Shown: positions 8,075 to 16,490, counted from the first letter of the stretch. The stretch is 37,564 nt of DNA from RUG695 sp050943135 (GCA_050943135.1 JBMNOP010000022.1:1-37564); one strand, 5' to 3'. A program made the numbers and translations. The notes: generated by a model from the letters alone, not told the origin.

Positions 8075-9535
8075 ATGTCCGATCAAGGTCTCAAGGTACT
8101 CTTTGCCGACGATGAGGAATCGCTGCGGAATTTAATCCGTCTTGAGATTCCCTTGATGGGGCATACCGTAACTGTCTGTCCCGATGGAGCAGCGGCGATC
8201 GAACTGCTCAAAAAAGAGCGGTTCGATGTACTTCTGCTCGACCTTGATATGCCGAAGGCTGGAGGACTTGAAGTTCTTCGTGCCGCCCACACTCTGAATC
8301 CCGATGCCGATGCTGTGATTCTGACCGGCAAAGGATCCCTCGATTCGGCCGTAACCGCGTTTCGTGGCGGAATATTCGACTACCTAACCAAGCCGTGCAC
8401 TCTGGCGGAAATCGAGAAAGTTCTTGGCAGAATTGCCGAAAAAAGGACACTTTCCCAGCAATTGTCGACCGAAAATTCTGGGCTTGAGCGGGTTGAAGGG
8501 AAACAACGCCTTGTCGGGGAGTCGGCCGTGATGAACCGCGTGCACCTCTTGATCGACAAAATCGCCCCGACCGATTCAACGGTCGTTATTCTGGGGGAAA
8601 CCGGAACCGGTAAAGAGTTGGCAGCGCGAGAGGTCCACGCCAAGAGCAGTCGTGCGAAAAAACCGTTTGTCGCGGTCAACTGCGGCGCGCTTCCCGAAAA
8701 CCTGATCGAGAGCGAACTCTTCGGCCATAAGAAAGGGAGTTTTACCGGCGCCGACTCACACCGTATTGGCCTGCTGGAAGTCGCCAACGGCGGAACGCTT
8801 TTCCTCGATGAGATCGGGGAGCTTCCCAAAGCGGTACAGGCGAAACTTTTGCGTTTCCTCGAAAGCGGCGAAGTTCGTATGGTCGGCGAGAACAACTCGC
8901 GTATCTGCGATGTACGAGTGATTTGCGCCACGTTACGCAACCTGGAAGAGATGATTGCGCACGGGGATTTTCGGCAGGACCTATGGTTTCGCATCAACAC
9001 ATTTGAAATTCAGCTCCCCCCGCTGCGTGACCGGGTTGAGGATATTCCCGAACTGATTGTTCACCTGACGAACCGCTATAAGAAAGGTTCCAGACTCAAT
9101 ACGGTCGATGAAATTTTCACCCCCGAGGCCTTTGCTCTCCTTCAAAACTACCATTGGCCCGGAAACGTTCGTCAGCTGGCTAATGTGATCGAGCACGCAA
9201 TGATCCTTACCGACCATTTTCCTATCGAACCGGAAGCACTTCCGCAGCAGGTTCTTGAAGGCTTTGCCTCTTCTGCGGCAATGTCGCGGCCCGCGCCCCG
9301 GTCGCATAAGGCGATTGACACTTCAGACGAGGACGTTGACGAATTGATGGCGTTCGACGCAGGCAAAACGCTTCGCGATTTGGAAAATGAGGCGATCCTC
9401 AGCGCCGTTCGTCGAAACGGCGGAAATAAAGCCAAAGCGGCCGAGGAGCTTGGCATCAGTGTAAAAACTCTTTACAATAAGCTCAATCAGTTACAGGAAA
9501 CGGCGAAAAAAACGGTATGGCGTGGTGGAAGCTAA
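8075..9535 (+). CDS. Sigma-54-dependent response regulator (NtrC/AtoC family)
   Basis: A 486-residue transcription activator. The receiver domain (about 5-120) has acidic D12-D13, phosphoacceptor D56 (LLLDLDMP), T84 and K106. The AAA+ domain (about 145-375) has Walker A GETGTGKE at 174-181, the sigma-54-contacting loop as GSFTGA (221-226, a known variant of GAFTGA), Walker B LFLDE at 242-246 and GNVRQL near the end. A Fis-type helix-turn-helix closes the protein (GGNKAKAAEELGISVKTL). It should bind enhancer-like sites and drive RNA polymerase-sigma-54. The ATG at 8075 is preceded by GGAAGGAA; the frame is open further upstream but without receiver-domain character. It overlaps the next gene by 14 nt. 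A candidate sigma-54 promoter lies before groES in this window. Confidence 0.95.
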   Translation: MSDQGLKVLFADDEESLRNLIRLEIPLMGHTVTVCPDGAAAIELLKKERFDVLLLDLDMPKAGGLEVLRAAHTLNPDADAVILTGKGSLDSAVTAFRGGIFDYLTKPCTLAEIEKVLGRIAEKRTLSQQLSTENSGLERVEGKQRLVGESAVMNRVHLLIDKIAPTDSTVVILGETGTGKELAAREVHAKSSRAKKPFVAVNCGALPENLIESELFGHKKGSFTGADSHRIGLLEVANGGTLFLDEIGELPKAVQAKLLRFLESGEVRMVGENNSRICDVRVICATLRNLEEMIAHGDFRQDLWFRINTFEIQLPPLRDRVEDIPELIVHLTNRYKKGSRLNTVDEIFTPEAFALLQNYHWPGNVRQLANVIEHAMILTDHFPIEPEALPQQVLEGFASSAAMSRPAPRSHKAIDTSDEDVDELMAFDAGKTLRDLENEAILSAVRRNGGNKAKAAEELGISVKTLYNKLNQLQETAKKTVWRGGS

Positions 9536-10310
9536 GGTTTTTTTCCGAAATGTTAAGAGATTTTGTGTGGCGCTCTGCAGATTGCTCCGTAAAGTTTCGC
9601 TTTTTACGGTTCGCTGGGCGAAGTTTCTTTGGATTCACTTTTGGCGCTCAGCGATCATCCTGACAGCCAAGTTTTTTAGCGGCGCGTCGGTCAGCTGGGT
9701 CGAAGACAGCGTTTACGGAAGTGCGGCGGGTGGTAAAACGGGCCGTTGGGGCAGAGGTCCGTTTGAACCGTGCCAGCGCATCTATTTTGCCAACCATTCC
9801 AGCCATCTTGACGCGATCGTCATCTGGACGTCCCTCCCCGAATCGATTCGCCGTGAGACACGAATGGTGGCAGCGTTCGATTACTGGAACGCCGGCCCGC
9901 TCCGGCGGTTTCTTTCAAAAAAGGTCTTTAATGCGATCCTGATCGACCGGAAGCATGTGTCGATCCGAAACAACCCGATCAACCAGCTTCTGAAAGAGAT
10001 GGGGACGGAATATTCGATCATCATCTTTCCGGAAGGGGGGCGCGGAAACGGGGAAAGGCTCCAGAGTTTCAAAAGTGGTATCTATTACCTCGCAAAAAAG
10101 AAGCCGGAAGTCGAACTGATCCCGGTCTATCTCGACAATATGAACCGTATCCTTCCTCGCGGAATGGTTCTTCCGGTGCCGATGCTCTCGCGCGTGATCT
10201 TCGGCAGCCCGATCTGGATCGAAGAAGGAGAGATGAAAGAAGCATTTTTAAACCGCTGTCGCGAGGCTCTGCTGAAATTAAAAGATTCCTATTCCTCGAC
10301 CTGTACTTGA
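9522..10310 (+). CDS. PlsC-type lysophospholipid acyltransferase
   Basis: About 262 residues, GTG start inside the end of the response regulator gene (14-nt overlap), implying translational coupling. The family acylates lysophospholipid or 1-acylglycerol-3-phosphate at the inner membrane. The catalytic HX4D motif is NHSSHLD (H92, D97). The glycerophosphate-binding motif is FPEGGRGNG from residue 169, followed by QSFKSG and motif IV LIPVYL. The N-terminal 60 residues are basic and hydrophobic, suggesting membrane association. No other lipid gene is nearby, so its place in phospholipid synthesis versus remodelling is open. A second GTG three bases downstream is an equally possible start. Confidence 0.85.
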   Translation: MVEAKVFFRNVKRFCVALCRLLRKVSLFTVRWAKFLWIHFWRSAIILTAKFFSGASVSWVEDSVYGSAAGGKTGRWGRGPFEPCQRIYFANHSSHLDAIVIWTSLPESIRRETRMVAAFDYWNAGPLRRFLSKKVFNAILIDRKHVSIRNNPINQLLKEMGTEYSIIIFPEGGRGNGERLQSFKSGIYYLAKKKPEVELIPVYLDNMNRILPRGMVLPVPMLSRVIFGSPIWIEEGEMKEAFLNRCREALLKLKDSYSSTCT

Positions 10311-10334
10311 CACGGTTGCAGCAACATTTAAAAT
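10307..10334 (+). promoter_or_regulatory. Sigma70-like promoter for trpS
   Basis: TTGACA (10307-10312), 16-nt spacer, TAAAAT (10329-10334). It overlaps the acyltransferase stop codon and lies about 90 nt before the trpS start. Confidence 0.65.
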
Positions 10335-10426
10335 TTCAGGGTCTATTGTGTTTAATAAAGCGTCCCCGTTTAGGGTGGGAGGGGTCGGTCCCTTCACGCG
10401 CGGGGCATGGAGCTACGGAGCTAAAT

Positions 10427-11404
10427 ATGAGGGTTCTTTCGGGTATCCAGCCCACCGACCGTTTTCATTGGGGTAATTACTTCGGCGCGATTCGGCAGTA
10501 TGTCGGTATGCAGGGGGATCCCAATAACGCGTTCTACTTTATTGCCGATCTGCACGCTCTGACGACGGTACGCGATCCCGATCGGTTGCGCGCGAATATC
10601 CGCGATGCCGCGTTGGACCTGCTCGGTTTGGGGCTTGATCCGGAGCTGGCCTCCCTTTTCATCCAGTCCGAGATTCCGGAAGTGACCCAGTTGACCTGGC
10701 TTCTACTGACGGTGACTCCGATGGGACTTCTGGAACGATGTCACGCTTTCAAAGAGAAAAAAGCCCGGGGCTTGACGGCCGATGTCGGCTTGTTTGTTTA
10801 TCCGATTTTGATGGCGGCCGATATCGTCGTCTACGACTCCGATCTGGTTCCGGTCGGTGAAGACCAGCTCCAGCATATTGAGGTCGCCCGAGACGTTGCC
10901 GGGAGTTTTAACCACCTTTATGGCGATGTCTTTGTTCTGCCGAGGGGGAAAATCCTCGAAGATGGCGGCAAGGTTCCCGGCACCGACGGCGAGAAAATGT
11001 CAAAGAGTTACGGTAACACCATCGAGTGCTTCATGGAACTTAAAGCGCAGCGTAAAAAGATCATGCGCATCCAAACTGACTCCCGTCCGATGGAAGAGCC
11101 GAAAGATCCCGAGGTTGATCCGCTCTACCGGCTCTACTCCCTCTTCGCTTCCGAAGAACAGAAAGCCGAGATGGCGGCCCTCTATCGCCGGGGCGGTTTC
11201 GGTTACGGTCAGCTTAAGAAAGAGCTTGCCGATGCCGCTGAAGAATATTTTGCGGGAGCGCGGAAGAGGCGAGCCTATTTTGAGGGCCGTCCGGATTTGG
11301 TCGCGGACATCCTTCGCGAAGGGGCGCGGCGTGCCCGCGCCAAAGCGTCTGAAGTCCTTTGGCGTGCACAGACGGCCTGCGGAGTTCGGGTCCCTGCCAA
11401 GTGA
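10427..11404 (+). CDS. trpS: Tryptophanyl-tRNA synthetase
   Basis: A 325-residue class I aminoacyl-tRNA synthetase that activates tryptophan with ATP and charges tRNA-Trp. The HIGH-type motif is HWGN at residues 14-17, after GIQPTDRF. The KMSKS loop is intact at 190-194 (GEKMSKSYGN). PVGEDQLQHIEVARD at about 142-156 is the characteristic TrpRS stretch contacting substrate. Length matches bacterial TrpS. The ATG at 10427 is preceded by GGAG with 6-nt spacing; a frame extension upstream has no family character. It is followed after 41 nt by a sugar kinase on the same strand, probably co-transcribed. Confidence 0.96.
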   Translation: MRVLSGIQPTDRFHWGNYFGAIRQYVGMQGDPNNAFYFIADLHALTTVRDPDRLRANIRDAALDLLGLGLDPELASLFIQSEIPEVTQLTWLLLTVTPMGLLERCHAFKEKKARGLTADVGLFVYPILMAADIVVYDSDLVPVGEDQLQHIEVARDVAGSFNHLYGDVFVLPRGKILEDGGKVPGTDGEKMSKSYGNTIECFMELKAQRKKIMRIQTDSRPMEEPKDPEVDPLYRLYSLFASEEQKAEMAALYRRGGFGYGQLKKELADAAEEYFAGARKRRAYFEGRPDLVADILREGARRARAKASEVLWRAQTACGVRVPAK

Positions 11405-11445
11405 GGTTGCGGAGTCCACCTTTCATCATTTAGAACGGCGTTGTT

Positions 11446-12399
11446 ATGTCACATCAGATCGCGGCATTCGGCGAAATTCTTTGGGACATGCTTCCTGAGG
11501 GGAAGCAGCTTGGAGGGGCCCCCTGTAATTTTGCCTATCATTGTCACGTGCTCGGGGCTGAGGTTATGGTGATCTCCCGGGTCGGGAACGATGAGCTTGG
11601 TCGGGAAATCATCGACGAGCTGAAGAATCACGCTATCCCGACTGACTTTATCGGGATAGACCTGGAACGTCAGACCGGTGTTGTCGAGATTCAGCTTGAC
11701 CGTATGGGGCACCCTACCTATCAGATCATAGAAGATGTGGCGTGGGACGGAATCACGCCTTCTCGTGCGGCACTCCTTTACGCTACGGGGGTTGATGCCA
11801 TCTGTTTCGGAAGCCTGGCAATGCGTGGTGCTCACAATCGCGTGGCCTTTTCCTCCCTCATCAATGGTGTTCCGACCGAGGCGTTGCGGGTTCTCGACCT
11901 GAATTTGCGTCAGGCGTACTGCACCGATGAGACGATCTGTTCACTCCTTTCGGTTTGTAATGTTTTGAAACTCAATGATGACGAACTAATCGCCCTGGCC
12001 GGCTTCCTGAACAAGGATTTTCGCTCCGAGAGCTTCTTCGGCGAAGATACTTTCGGTATGGCGGTCCTCTCTTCCGCTGCCCGGGCATTCGTCGATTACC
12101 TAGTCGATTATTACTCGCTCGAATACTGCATTTTGACTTGCGGCGCCAGAGGGAGTTTTATCTTGAATCGAGACGGGATTGTCTCTCAGATGGCAAGTTT
12201 TCCAGTAACCACGGTGAGCACAGTCGGCGCGGGCGATGCCTTTACGGCGGTCTGTGTCGACGGTTTCCTCAGCGGTGACGATCCGGTCGATATCCATCGC
12301 CGTGCCGCCCGTTATGCGGCTTATGTCTGCACCCATCCGGGTGCGATGCCGCCTGTTAACGAAGAGCAACTCAAAGAGTGGGGGGTTATCGACCGATAA
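11446..12399 (+). CDS. PfkB-family carbohydrate kinase (fructokinase-like)
   Basis: A 317-residue ribokinase-fold sugar kinase, probably phosphorylating fructose or a related sugar with ATP. The N-terminal substrate-binding signature GGAPCNFA (23-30) resembles fructokinases. The C-terminal PfkB signature 2 is GAGDAF at 261-266, with Asp264 the catalytic base. RVGNDELG (about 45-52) is also family-typical. It sits between trpS and a SIS-domain protein; with the latter it may form a small sugar phosphate unit. Substrate is inferred from overall pattern only. Confidence 0.9.
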   Translation: MSHQIAAFGEILWDMLPEGKQLGGAPCNFAYHCHVLGAEVMVISRVGNDELGREIIDELKNHAIPTDFIGIDLERQTGVVEIQLDRMGHPTYQIIEDVAWDGITPSRAALLYATGVDAICFGSLAMRGAHNRVAFSSLINGVPTEALRVLDLNLRQAYCTDETICSLLSVCNVLKLNDDELIALAGFLNKDFRSESFFGEDTFGMAVLSSAARAFVDYLVDYYSLEYCILTCGARGSFILNRDGIVSQMASFPVTTVSTVGAGDAFTAVCVDGFLSGDDPVDIHRRAARYAAYVCTHPGAMPPVNEEQLKEWGVIDR

Positions 12400-12502
12400 C
12401 ATTCCAGGGACTTATTTTGGGGGACAGCAAAATTCTAACCACAATGAGGGTATTGGCTGCCAGTACCGAATTTCAGACAATCACATTTTTGAAAGGTATG
12501 CT

Positions 12503-13519
12503 ATGAATCTCACCGACTCGAAATATAACCGATTCGCTCTGGTAAGAGAGATGCTTCAAACCGCTGATATCATCCGTGACTTTGATTTTGGTCGGACGGC
12601 CGGCGTGGCGAAAATGATTAAAGAGAAAGGACGTCTCTTTTTGACTGGAGAAGGTTCGAGCCGCATCTTCCCGGCGAAAAGCTTCATGTATGGTGTGATG
12701 AAGCGCGGACTTCCGATCTCGACCGCGACCGAGGGAAGCTTTCAGGCCGCGGAATACAACCTTGCCGATTGGGCCGTCGCCGCCGCGTCGAACAGTGGTC
12801 AGACCAAAGAGGTGATTGCACTGATGAAAAAACTTGGTGACGCCGGTCACCGTAGCCGGTTTGGGATCACCGCCCGCGAGGGGACGAAACTCGGTGAGCT
12901 GACCGATGAGTGTTTTGTTCTTTCCTGCGGCAGCGAAGAAGCCGTGGCCGCAACCAAGAGCGTAGTCGAACAGGCGCTGGTCTACCATTCGATTCTTTGC
13001 AACCTGATTGATTGCCAGTGCCCGCAGAATAAGGGGAAAGCCGCCGATTTGGCACAAGAAGTAATGCAAGTCGAATATGATCCGACCGTGATTGAGAAAC
13101 TCGCGGCAGCCAAGCTTCTCTATTTTGCCGGTCGCAATACCGGTGTTGCCGAAGAGCTGACTCTGAAAACGAACGAGATCACCCGCAAAAAGAGCGATTA
13201 TCTCGAAGGGACCTATTTGCTTCACGGGGTGGAAGAAGTGATGAGTGCCGGTGATGCCTGCATTTTGATCGATCCGTTCCCGAGCGAATACGGCAAGATC
13301 AAAGAATTCATCGAAGGACGTGCCCAGCTAACGGTTATCGCGATTGCCTCTGAAGAGACTCCGTTTCCGACAATCAAGTTCCCGCAATTGGCTGGTTACG
13401 AACTGTTCTTCCAACTCATGGCCGGTTGGAACCTCTTAGTTCAGATCGGTGTCGCGCTCGGGATCGATCTCGATAAACCGGAACGTGCCCGCAAAGTCGG
13501 CAATCAGTTTGAAGGATGA
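12503..13519 (+). CDS. SIS-domain sugar isomerase-like protein
   Basis: A 338-residue protein with two SIS (sugar isomerase) domains, of the type forming the isomerase half of glucosamine-6-phosphate synthase but without the glutaminase half. Phosphosugar-binding elements are GEGSSR (49-54) and SNSGQT (96-101). A GlmS-like segment EEAVAATKSVVEQAL follows near residue 143. It probably binds or isomerises a phosphosugar or amino-sugar phosphate. The start was set at ATG 12503 after GAAAGG; the frame continues upstream into the kinase gene without family character. The thyX start follows 6 nt after its stop, so the two are almost certainly co-transcribed. The reaction is not determinable. Confidence 0.87.
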   Translation: MNLTDSKYNRFALVREMLQTADIIRDFDFGRTAGVAKMIKEKGRLFLTGEGSSRIFPAKSFMYGVMKRGLPISTATEGSFQAAEYNLADWAVAAASNSGQTKEVIALMKKLGDAGHRSRFGITAREGTKLGELTDECFVLSCGSEEAVAATKSVVEQALVYHSILCNLIDCQCPQNKGKAADLAQEVMQVEYDPTVIEKLAAAKLLYFAGRNTGVAEELTLKTNEITRKKSDYLEGTYLLHGVEEVMSAGDACILIDPFPSEYGKIKEFIEGRAQLTVIAIASEETPFPTIKFPQLAGYELFFQLMAGWNLLVQIGVALGIDLDKPERARKVGNQFEG

Positions 13520-13525
13520 TCTGCG

Positions 13526-14410
13526 ATGTCCGAAATCGGTGATGCGCTCCGCTGGAAAAAGTTTCCTGTTCTTGATGACGGGTTTGTTTGCCTTGCTGAC
13601 TGGATGGGGTCTGACGATTCGGTCGTGCAGGCTGCTCGCGTCAGCTATGGCACTGGGACGAAGCGCATCTCCGACGACAGGACGCTGATCCGTTACCTTC
13701 TCCGCCATCATCACACGACTCCGTTCGAAATGGCAGAGGTCAAGCTTTTGGTTCGCGTGCCGATGGACTCGTGGCGTCAGTGGGTTCGTCATCGAACCGC
13801 TTCGATTAACGAGTACTCGACCCGTTATTCGATTGCAATCGATTCGGCTTACCGCACCGAGCCGGATGGCTGGCGTCTGCAAGCCAAGTCGAACCGACAG
13901 GGGAGCGAGGGGGAACTTCCTCTCGAGGAGGGTGCCGACCTGAGTCGGGAAGAGGCCGCGTTCCATCAGGCCGCCCACGCACTTTATACTAAGCGGATCG
14001 AACGAGGAATCGCTCGCGAACAGGCACGTAAAGATCTTCCCCTTTCGACCTATACCGAAGCGTATTGGAAAATCGACCTTCACAATCTGCTCCATTTTCT
14101 GGCGTTACGGATGGAACCGAATGCTCAGTGGGAGATTCGCCGTTACGCCGTGACAATTGCCGAGGAGATCGTGCGTCCCCTCTTTCCCGTGACGTACGAA
14201 GCGTTTCTCGATTACGACCTCGGCGCGGTTTCCCTGACGCGCCTGGAGCAAGGAGTGATTTCACGTCTGTCTGCCTCGGGGAAGATTCCCGCTTCATCGA
14301 CCGATTTTCTTGCCGCACAAGACGATTCTTGGCGCTCGCTCGAGCGTTGCCGCGAGCGGGACGAAGCGCTGGAAAAACTGCAGAGGCTCGGTTTGGTTCT
14401 TCCCGAGTAA
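13526..14410 (+). CDS. thyX: Flavin-dependent thymidylate synthase
   Basis: A 294-residue ThyX that methylates dUMP to dTMP with methylenetetrahydrofolate, FAD and NADPH. The diagnostic ThyX motif RHRxxSxNExSxRY is perfect at residues 88-101. The second conserved region ARKDLPLSTYTEAYWKID, followed by HNLLHFLALRM, contributes the substrate-binding Arg and folate/FAD contacts. Length is slightly above many ThyX proteins (about 220-250) because of a C-terminal extension of roughly 60 residues. It is the last gene of the trpS-kinase-SIS-thyX run, with its ribosome binding site inside the end of the SIS gene. Confidence 0.96.
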   Translation: MSEIGDALRWKKFPVLDDGFVCLADWMGSDDSVVQAARVSYGTGTKRISDDRTLIRYLLRHHHTTPFEMAEVKLLVRVPMDSWRQWVRHRTASINEYSTRYSIAIDSAYRTEPDGWRLQAKSNRQGSEGELPLEEGADLSREEAAFHQAAHALYTKRIERGIAREQARKDLPLSTYTEAYWKIDLHNLLHFLALRMEPNAQWEIRRYAVTIAEEIVRPLFPVTYEAFLDYDLGAVSLTRLEQGVISRLSASGKIPASSTDFLAAQDDSWRSLERCRERDEALEKLQRLGLVLPE

Positions 14411-14422
14411 AACGGTTTTACT

Positions 14423-14453
14423 CCCCAAGAGCGCCCTAAAGAGCGTTTTGGGG
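14423..14453 (+). terminator. Possible weak hairpin after thyX
   Basis: CCCCAA (14423-14428) pairs with TTGGGG (14448-14453), with a partial inner pairing. There is no T-run downstream, so this may be only a structured intergenic element. Confidence 0.25.
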
Positions 14454-14481
14454 CTCTGGGGGCAAAGAAAGCGACAGGACA

Positions 14482-15321
14482 ATGCGAGCAGCTTGCCTCT
14501 TTTCGGCACTTCTTATGGTGGTATCGTTTCGTTCCCTTTCGACGGTGGAATTTCCTGCTCCTTCGACCGAAGAGCGGCAGCGATTGGTAAACGACCCGTT
14601 CTTTCAGTCTTTTACCGAAGCGTTCGACGAGGTTCTTTCAGAGGAGACACCGGGACTTCGTCTTGCGGGGACGTTTCTGACCGACCCGGCCGATTCCGTT
14701 TCGGTCGCTCTTGTTTCATCGGACTCAGCCGTCGGACGTGAACAGATTGAGCGTGCCATCATGTCGGCGTTGGACTGTGTCCGTTTGCCGGGGGCCAAGG
14801 CCGGACGTTCATTTATCTTCGCCCGAAACAAAGACGGTGTCTCCTTTTGCCTTGAGGTGGGGGAAAATTTCGATATGACCCCCGGCGAAATCGTTTTTAC
14901 CGGTCGTCCGCTCGACGCGGCGGTGTCAAAAGATTGCTGTGCTTTTTTCATCCTGGAAAGAGAGGGAGAGAATGAGGCTTGCTATTCCAGAGCGGGGAAT
15001 TTTTTTGCCGACGCCGAGGGGGAGCTCTATCTCGAAAAGGATGGCACGCGTTTTTATCTGCAACCGCGTGTAACTGATCTTAACGAAGTTTCTCGCCTTG
15101 CCCTCTTTCCGAATCCGGCTTTTTTGACTTCCGACGACGGAGTTTTCTTCCGCCCGACTGAAAAGTCGGGGGAAGTATCGTTTGTCGAGATCGCCGACCG
15201 ACCGACTCCCCTTGTGGTGCAAGGACATTTGGAAACTTCGAATTCCCATCTCGACCTACTACTGCGCTTGCGCAAAAGAGGCGCGGAAATTCCTCTTGTC
15301 GAAAAAGAATCGACCCCATAA
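14482..15321 (+). CDS. Secreted FlgG/FlgF-like protein
   Basis: A 279-residue protein of uncertain function. Residues 1-22 look like a short signal peptide (MRAACLFSALLMVVSF). Residues about 138-265 follow the pattern of flagellar basal-body rod proteins FlgG/FlgF: FTGRPLDAAV, then CCAFFILE (normally GDGFF), then YSRAGNFFADAEGELYL, then RLALFPNPAFL, and a C-terminal VVQGHLETSN (normally GxLExSNV). Normal FlgG is exported by the flagellar type III apparatus without a Sec signal and has an N-terminal rod helix that is missing here. No other flagellar gene is in the window. It may be a repurposed rod-type beta domain in the periplasm; this is inference from motif order, not a search. Confidence 0.7.
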   Translation: MRAACLFSALLMVVSFRSLSTVEFPAPSTEERQRLVNDPFFQSFTEAFDEVLSEETPGLRLAGTFLTDPADSVSVALVSSDSAVGREQIERAIMSALDCVRLPGAKAGRSFIFARNKDGVSFCLEVGENFDMTPGEIVFTGRPLDAAVSKDCCAFFILEREGENEACYSRAGNFFADAEGELYLEKDGTRFYLQPRVTDLNEVSRLALFPNPAFLTSDDGVFFRPTEKSGEVSFVEIADRPTPLVVQGHLETSNSHLDLLLRLRKRGAEIPLVEKESTP

Positions 15322-15331
15322 AACTACCTGT

Positions 15332-15355
15332 AAAACTACCCGTGGGGAGTTTTTA
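15332..15355 (+). terminator. Intrinsic terminator after the FlgG-like gene
   Basis: AAAACT...CCC at 15332-15341 pairs with GGG...AGTTTT at 15344-15353 around a tiny loop and runs into further T residues. It is 11 nt beyond the stop codon. Confidence 0.55.
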
Positions 15356-15433
15356 GTTTGAGGCAAGACCAATGGCAGTCGAAAAAAAACGCTGAGTTAA
15401 ACCGATCTGTTCAGTCGTCGGATCGAAGAGGTT

Positions 15434-16092
15434 GTGTTTAATCATCTGAATCGATTGAACCGCGCATCTCCTCAACGAGACGGTCCATTGCGTCCCCGTT
15501 TTATCTGGGGGCCCGACGTCGTTCTGATCGAGTCTGGGGCCGAGGAGGCTGTGATCGCATGTTCTCTGTCTCGGGAATCAGAGCAGTGCGCTTTTCGTCT
15601 CCCGTATTTGATGCCTGCTCTGCGATATTTGCCGCCTTCGTTGTGAAAAGATCGTCTCACTCTACGTGTTGTCGAGACGAAGTCGGACGCGCAAAACGAA
15701 CAAGCTTGTCTTTCGGTACTTGAAATTCATTTCGGTGGCATCTCCGGGACGGAGAATGCGGTTAAAGCACTCCATCTGACCAGACTCGAAGATGGTATCC
15801 CCCACTCGATGTTGAACTGCCCAAATTAGTCGATCTTTTCGAAAACTCGATAGACTGTAATTCAGACGATACATTGATCGGTTGGCTTTGTGTCGAGATG
15901 AAAACGACGAACGTTGATTCAGCGCACAAGAAAAAGATTTTCGTGTGGTTATGGACCGGTTTACTGAATGAATTACTTCAAAGAACGTCAAGCGCCCCTG
16001 ACGGCTTTTCTTTTGCATGGTTTGTTCGGGGTGATTCGCCTGTCGAGCTTCAAGATTGCGTATATTCGGCTGCCAAAGGAAACCCGCCCTAA
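15434..16092 (+). pseudogene. Decayed protein-coding gene of unknown function (one stop, one frameshift)
   Basis: A frame opens with GTG 15434 and runs 70 codons to a TGA at 15644-15646. It then continues in the same frame (KDRLTLRVVETKSDAQ, LEIHFGGISGTENAV, LTRLEDGI) to a run of five C at 15799-15803. Adding one C joins it to PLDVELPKLVDLFENSIDC, then TLIGWLCVEMKTTNVD and FAWFVRGDSPVELQDCVYS, ending at TAA 16090-16092. With one base restored the length is exactly 220 codons. The TGA could derive from TGG (Trp). The joined protein (about 219 residues) reads as ordinary coding sequence but I do not recognise its family. TGA is used as a normal stop by neighbouring genes, so recoding is unlikely. 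A minus-strand open frame at 15662-16018 is probably a shadow. Confidence 0.55.
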
Positions 16093-16321
16093 ACCAAACT
16101 TGAATAGAAATTTCAAGTATTTGGATATTCCGTTTGCTTAAAAAAAGAGAAAAAGATTTCCGCTTTTTTCCGAAAACAAGACTAATAGCCGAGCTATTGC
16201 TTTCAAGTTGCGTATAAGACTTAGAAATGCGGTTTGAAAACGACGGATGAGAAAATAATCTCCTCTGTCAAGTGGGTAGGAGCTGTTTTTCCGTTTTTTC
16301 AGCGACTTTACCGCCGGGGCG

Positions 16322-16349
16322 TTGTTTTTTTCATAAAAACCGATATAAT
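16322..16349 (+). promoter_or_regulatory. Upstream promoter P1 of the first sigma factor gene
   Basis: TTGTTT (16322-16327), 16-nt spacer, TATAAT (16344-16349). The stretch 16093-16321 before it is AT-rich and holds nothing else I can support. Confidence 0.5.
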
Positions 16350-16372
16350 CGTATGGATCGGTTCGATTTTCT

Positions 16373-16400
16373 TTGACAATAATCCAAAGTGGATTATTAA
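16373..16400 (+). promoter_or_regulatory. Promoter P2 of the first sigma factor gene
   Basis: TTGACA (16373-16378), 16-nt spacer, TATTAA (16395-16400). It gives a leader of about 90 nt. A perfect inverted repeat fills the space between the two hexamers. Confidence 0.55.
16378..16398. promoter_or_regulatory. Perfect 8-5-8 inverted repeat over promoter P2 (candidate operator)
   Basis: AATAATCC (16378-16385), AAAGT spacer, GGATTATT (16391-16398). It occupies the spacer and touches both the -35 and -10 elements, where a dimeric repressor would block polymerase. Confidence 0.45.
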
Positions 16401-16483
16401 TAGCTGATGGGGCTGTTTTTCCGTAGGCGGTAGAGCCGAGGCGTGGTGGTGGCCAACTGGGCTTGATGTTTACCCTGTAAACA

Positions 16484-16490
16484 ACGGAGG
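16484..16490 (+). promoter_or_regulatory. Ribosome binding site choosing the TTG start at 16499
   Basis: ACGGAGG ends 8 nt before TTG 16499. The alternative GTG at 16490 overlaps this site and cannot be used with it. The downstream paralogue begins with the same TTG-TTC-GAT-TCC. Confidence 0.7.

Noticed and set aside
10335..10426. T-box or other riboswitch in the trpS leader
   Set aside because: The leader of about 90 nt is too short for a T-box and shows no T-box motif or terminator/antiterminator pair.
12236..12502. Long N-terminal extension of the SIS-domain protein overlapping the PfkB gene
   Set aside because: The extension has no family pattern; ATG 12503 has a good ribosome binding site and starts at the expected point.
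15644..15646. TGA as selenocysteine or tryptophan recoding
   Set aside because: Neighbouring genes use TGA as an ordinary stop, no Sec-insertion hairpin was evident, and the same gene carries a second lesion.
15662..16018. Minus-strand 118-residue open frame
   Set aside because: It lacks a ribosome binding site and overlaps the reconstructable plus-strand gene, which reads more like protein.
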